Source: Rhizophagus clarus (lineage: Eukaryota > Glomeromycota > Glomeromycetes > Glomerales > Glomeraceae). Taken from it: a stretch of 64,000 bases of DNA. Below are positions 60,699-64,000 of the stretch, piece after piece (position 1 is the first letter of the stretch; every line of letters begins with the position of its first letter). The notes beneath the pieces were generated by a model. That model was not told where the DNA came from. It saw nothing but the letters and a program-made list of their open reading frames with translations, and ran no database searches. Both the position numbers and the translations under genes were made by a program. The DNA lies in assembly GCA_015698045.1 (NCBI GenBank), contig BLAL01000246.1:434001-498000 (forward strand), given 5' to 3'.

Positions 60699-61819
60699 AT
60701 AGAGTAATATATATTTTACAAAACTGCACTAATTTTCAATTTCTAAATTTTTTTACATCTGTTTAGTGACTTCAGAGCGTAATTTCAATACTTTGATCAA
60801 AGTAAACTACATTTTGTTGCTTAAGTAGAGTTGTTTAGGCAGGTTAGATCTATTCGTATCTTAAATTTTATAATACTATGATTAATATATAGGGAGAAAT
60901 TAACGTTTATATTTTCTCACTCATTTAGAAATTTTAGAGTATAATTTCAACACTTTGGTCAAAGTAAATTGCCTTTTATTGCTTAAGTAATATTGTTCAG
61001 GAGGGTCTAAATTACTTGTATATCAAATTTTATAATGCGATGATTAATACTTATGGGGAATTAGCATTTTTTGTAATGGTATTAATTTCCGATCTTTAAT
61101 TTTTTATTATTTTAATAAAGAAAATAGACTATTTTTAAATAAAGATTCAAGTTGAATAATAAAGATTAAATGGGAATTTTTTTTTATAAAATCGTAAAGG
61201 CACTTAATAAGTTTATATTTTTGCTTTTAAATTAAAGTACTATATTATATAAATATAATGCTATATTTGATCTGTATTTTTTCAATTTTAACTTAATTTA
61301 GGCCGAAATTACGAGGTTGGCCAGAATTAGCAAAATTTTGGCCAGAATTATGAATTATTGATCAGCAAATTTAACCAGACTTAATTAATTTTGGCCAACT
61401 TTAATTATATACATGCGCTATACATTTGAAGAGGATACTGTGCCACAAATTTTTTTTTGCTAACCTTAATAAAAAAAATTTGCCTTCTTTTTTTGTGACA
61501 TTTCCAGTAACTGTTATTATGTTAATAAAAAATAATTAACTGCAGAGCGATCACTGGTAGCCTATCAAATAAAGAAGTAAAAGACTATGTTGATAAACAT
61601 TTTGTTCAAAAACTCTTGAATCGACAGCTCACTGCTGTAAATCTCTCTGAAATGAAAAAGATTGGTAGCTTTGATACATTAATAAATTTTATAAGAAAAA
61701 CCTTCAAGGTTTCTTGGAATGGCAAAGATCTATCTGTCATTAAGAACTTGGATAGTATGACGAAAGATATAATTATTCCCTCTCGAAGTGGCAACAGGAT
61801 AGTAAATTCTTTGGAACAT

Positions 61820-62795
61820 GTAAGTTATTTTTATTTAACATATTACGTCTTTATTCATAAATATTAATAAAATTAAATTATAGATTTAGTAGCACTCTTT
61901 AATTAATCATCAATAAATGATTTTTGTGCTATAAAATTTAAAAATATTTTAATATTCACTAATTTTTTCAATTAAATTAATAAATACGATCATATAAATA
62001 AAATACGCATGTTAATAGTCATACATTATAAGTTTTTTGCTGGACTTATAATTTTAGTGTTATGAATTGTAGTATGTCCCATATTTGATTTCCATTTTCA
62101 AACTAAGTGATAATTATGTATTTCATTTTAATAAGTATAATTCTAGAAGGTTTAAGTTTAGAATGTCTCACGTATTATATAAGCATAATTCTCGTTCAAT
62201 GTGTTCAATATTTATTAATTACTTTTAAACATTTAAAAATTAACATATTAAATCAATCACGAAAAGTAAAATAAATCAAATTTTTTTTTCGCATTAAAAA
62301 ATATCATAAAAGATGTGGTAAAATATTATGAGTAAATAAAGTTAATTTTTTATGTAAAATTTTAATTACTTTTAATGGCTAATTTTTTTTTATACAATGG
62401 AAAACAATGGAAAATTGACATTTTAATCACTTTTAATAAACAAGTAATGGAATTAATTTTTAAAATTCTATGAATTTATGATGTAATATCATGAATTAAT
62501 GAAATCATTTTAATTTAAAAAGGAAAAAATAATTGAAATGGCATAATCAGAATTGTTAGAAAAAATAATTGAATGTCGTAATTAATTGTTAGAAAAAATA
62601 ATTGAAATGGTGTAATTAGAATTATTAGAAAAAATGATTGAAATGATGTAATTAGAATTATTAGAAAAAATAATTAAAAAATGAAACTTTCTCATATTTT
62701 TTAATTTTTTAATTATATATTTCTTGTCTTATATTCACTCATATATAACAAATTTTTGTTAAATATAACATCACTAAATTTCAAAAATTCTAATA
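61820..62795. other. No gene seen; short tandem repeat near 62520-62680
   Basis: (AGAATT)(A/G)TTAGAAAAAATAATTGAAATGG(T/C)(A/G)TAAT is repeated about four times, unit 35-40 bp. Otherwise A/T-rich 5' flank of the following gene. Confidence 0.55.
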
Positions 62796-63425
62796 ATGTC
62801 TTCAAATAACACAAATACATCATCATCAACCTCTCGCGATCCTTCAACCTCATCTCGATATCATATTAATAATGCTAAATCTTTATCTAATCCTACTTCT
62901 TCTTGCCGCATCTCCACTGACTAGGTAGAATGGACAGATGAACAAACTGCTGCTCTCATTGAGCAGCGAAGGTCACAAAATTATGAATATTATTACCAAA
63001 TTCTAGGGTGCAGCAGAAAAAAATTCTGGAGATCAGTAGCAGAAAATGTTAATAATACTTGTGGATGTAACTATACAGGACAACAATGCCAGACGAAGTT
63101 CAATGGGTTCATTACTAACTATCGTGTGAGTTAAATATTAATAAATAAAAATTTTTGTAATATTAATGACTTTAAAATATTTTAGGATCAATTATTAGTT
63201 ATTACAAATGACTTTAGAGGCGTGAGGAGTCACTCAGGAGCGGTGTTCTTTGATATAATAAACACCTGCTTCTGGGAGAAACTGGGTAAGAATTCTAATT
63301 GCTTTATATTTATTTAGAATTATGTATTCCAATATTATTTAATATGTTTCTAAATGATCAATTTGTACAAACTTTAATCAGAGTTAGCCAGACTTGAAAT
63401 TAAAGAAATCGAAGGAATAGAAGAT
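62796..63425 (+). CDS. Myb/SANT-like DNA-binding protein, spliced, one in-frame stop
   Basis: Exons 62796-63125, 63186-63285 and 63382-63425 join in phase; donors GTGAGT, GTAAGA and GTATGT. After a Ser/Thr-rich leader comes a trihelix Myb/SANT-like domain: VEWTDEQTAALIEQRRSQNY, CSRKKFWRSVAENVN, GQQCQTKFNGFITNYRDQLL and, over the second junction, GAVFFDIINTCFWEKLG. The three aromatic helix positions (W, F/W, and Y/F) are present. A TAG at 62922 lies between leader and domain, so either the leader belongs to another exon, the stop kills the gene, or the start is wrong. The 3' end after 63425 is uncertain (possible exon from 63496). Such proteins bind DNA in the nucleus and are common near transposons in these fungi. 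Confidence 0.65.
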
Positions 63426-63539
63426 GTATGTAAATCATAAAAAAAATTTAATCAAATTATAGATTTTTTTATTGATTTTCTTAATCAATTTATAGCCTAA
63501 AGCAACAACAATAGCCAGAATACCATGGATAATAATGAT

Positions 63540-64000
63540 ACTATCGATAATAGTAAATACAAAATTTTTTTCCTTTTTTCACCTATGAAATTTTTCTAAA
63601 AATTTTTTCTTTTATTTGATGCTAAACCTTAACTATTAATAGTTTGATACGATAATCAAATAATGCTAAACTTTAATAATTTGATACAAAAATAATGCAA
63701 AACCTTAATAATTGATACAATAAAGCCAACATTTAACAATTAAAGTTTTTTTTGTTAATTCGTTATTAATAAAATTTTAAAGTGATGAAAATTTAATTGT
63801 ACTTGTGTAACCAACTCAGTGAACTTGCCCCTTAAACATTATTGAATTCTACACATTAAATTACATTATTTTTCTATCATCGATTTTCTCTAGCACATTT
63901 AAAATTTCCAATTTAGTATTTTTTCCATTTCTATGATGAAAGAAAAAGCTTTTTCTGGTATAATCCTTTAGTCAAATATATTTTATATCTTTGTGAAATA
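63540..64000. other. No gene seen; A/T-rich 3' flank
   Basis: Contains three loose copies of AATGCTAAACCTTAATAATTTGATAC between about 63618 and 63725. Nothing else identified; the gene before it may extend into this stretch. Confidence 0.45.

Larger units (their letters stand above)
57406..61075. repeat. Four diverged copies of a 165-180 bp repeat in the family B copy 2 intron, split by D2
   Basis: Copies begin near 57406, 57581, 60770 and 60932. Shared phrases are TTAGAGCGTAATTT, (T)TGATCAAAGTAAA, TTGCTTAAGTA.AGTTGTT and CTTAAATTTTATAA. Two lie left and two right of the D2 insertion, so the tandem predates D2. Non-coding. Confidence 0.75.
56308..61819 (+). pseudogene. Family B copy 2: decayed gene with a 3-kb element in an intron
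   Basis: Exons: 56308-56419 (ending AKKRRETNINDIDQFIS), 56512-56641 (LASNRRNNDKKEDD then a frame change and a charged DDGKEDEKEREN stretch), 56711-56942 (DNAYLWDESIKCLFFCTRNL, frame change, EKTHRAFADYCNKLNQNIEH) and 61546-61819 (RAITGSLSNKEVKDYVDKHF...DIIIPSRSG). The third exon is 232 nt against 233 in copy 1, the one-base loss that breaks the frame. Both copies share intron phase 2 after it. The intron 56943-61545 carries D2 and a 170-bp repeat. The last exon ends at a good donor (GTAAGT 61820), but no counterpart of copy 1's long 3' exon follows before the next gene. Function unknown. Confidence 0.6.

Overview
The window looks like nuclear DNA of a very AT-rich, repeat-rich fungus, most likely an arbuscular mycorrhizal (Glomeromycotina) fungus. 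The reasons are the extreme A+T content, spliced genes with introns of about 60-100 nt carrying GTAAGT-like donors, TACTAAC-like branch sites and T-rich acceptors, and transposon-derived families (tnp2/Plavaka-like transposase, Helitron RepHel) that I recognise as abundant in those genomes. There is no prokaryotic gene organisation, no rRNA and no recognisable tRNA. The assignment is inference; no lineage marker gene is present.

Layout. 1-2.4 kb: a local tandem repeat and a non-autonomous hAT-like element (8-bp target duplication) filled with palindromic repeats. 3.4-4.4 kb (-): decayed copy 1 of an unrecognised spliced family (here 'family A'). 5.3-8.4 kb (+): decayed tnp2-type transposase. 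8.6-9.0 kb (-): small coiled-coil ORF. 9.7-13.4 kb: GATATC-rich palindromic DNA, a small MITE and two arrays of intron-like repeat units on opposite strands. 13.7-17.5 kb (-): a multi-exon unrecognised gene ('family B' copy 1) with a 15-residue repeat and a triplicated 3' end. 21.5-25.0 kb (+): a four-exon gene related to tnp2/Plavaka transposases, nearly intact. 25.6 kb: fragment resembling a DIRS-type reverse transcriptase. 27.5-32.7 kb (+): family A copy 2, split by a 3.4-kb element that landed inside an intron donor site. 37.3-41.5 kb (-): Helitron RepHel relic hit by two hAT-like MITEs. 41.7-44.4 kb: hairpin arrays, a PIF/Harbinger-like MITE and a GATATC satellite. 44.8-54.9 kb (-): second copy of the tnp2/Plavaka-like gene, broken by four elements, one nested in another. 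56.3-61.8 kb (+): family B copy 2 with a 3.0-kb element in an intron. 62.8-63.4 kb (+): Myb/SANT-like DNA-binding gene.

The most unusual feature cuts across the elements. Seven arrays (11.0-12.1, 12.3-13.4, 29.2-31.5, 35.7-36.5, 46.0-47.2, 49.1-50.6 and 58.0-60.1 kb) consist of tandem units that each look like a complete small intron plus a 30-50 nt 'microexon': T-rich tract-AG, short segment, GTAAGT, hairpin, then a TACTAAC/CTAAT-like branch site usually inside an AACGTT-type hairpin. Four of the arrays lie inside non-autonomous transposons with different terminal inverted repeats and target duplications. No function is established; this is the best candidate here for something undescribed.

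Most coding copies are pseudogenes. Many of their breaks are explained by C-to-T or G-to-A changes when the two copies are compared. Exon-intron structures, insertion sites and target duplications were read by eye and cross-checked between paralogous copies inside the window.
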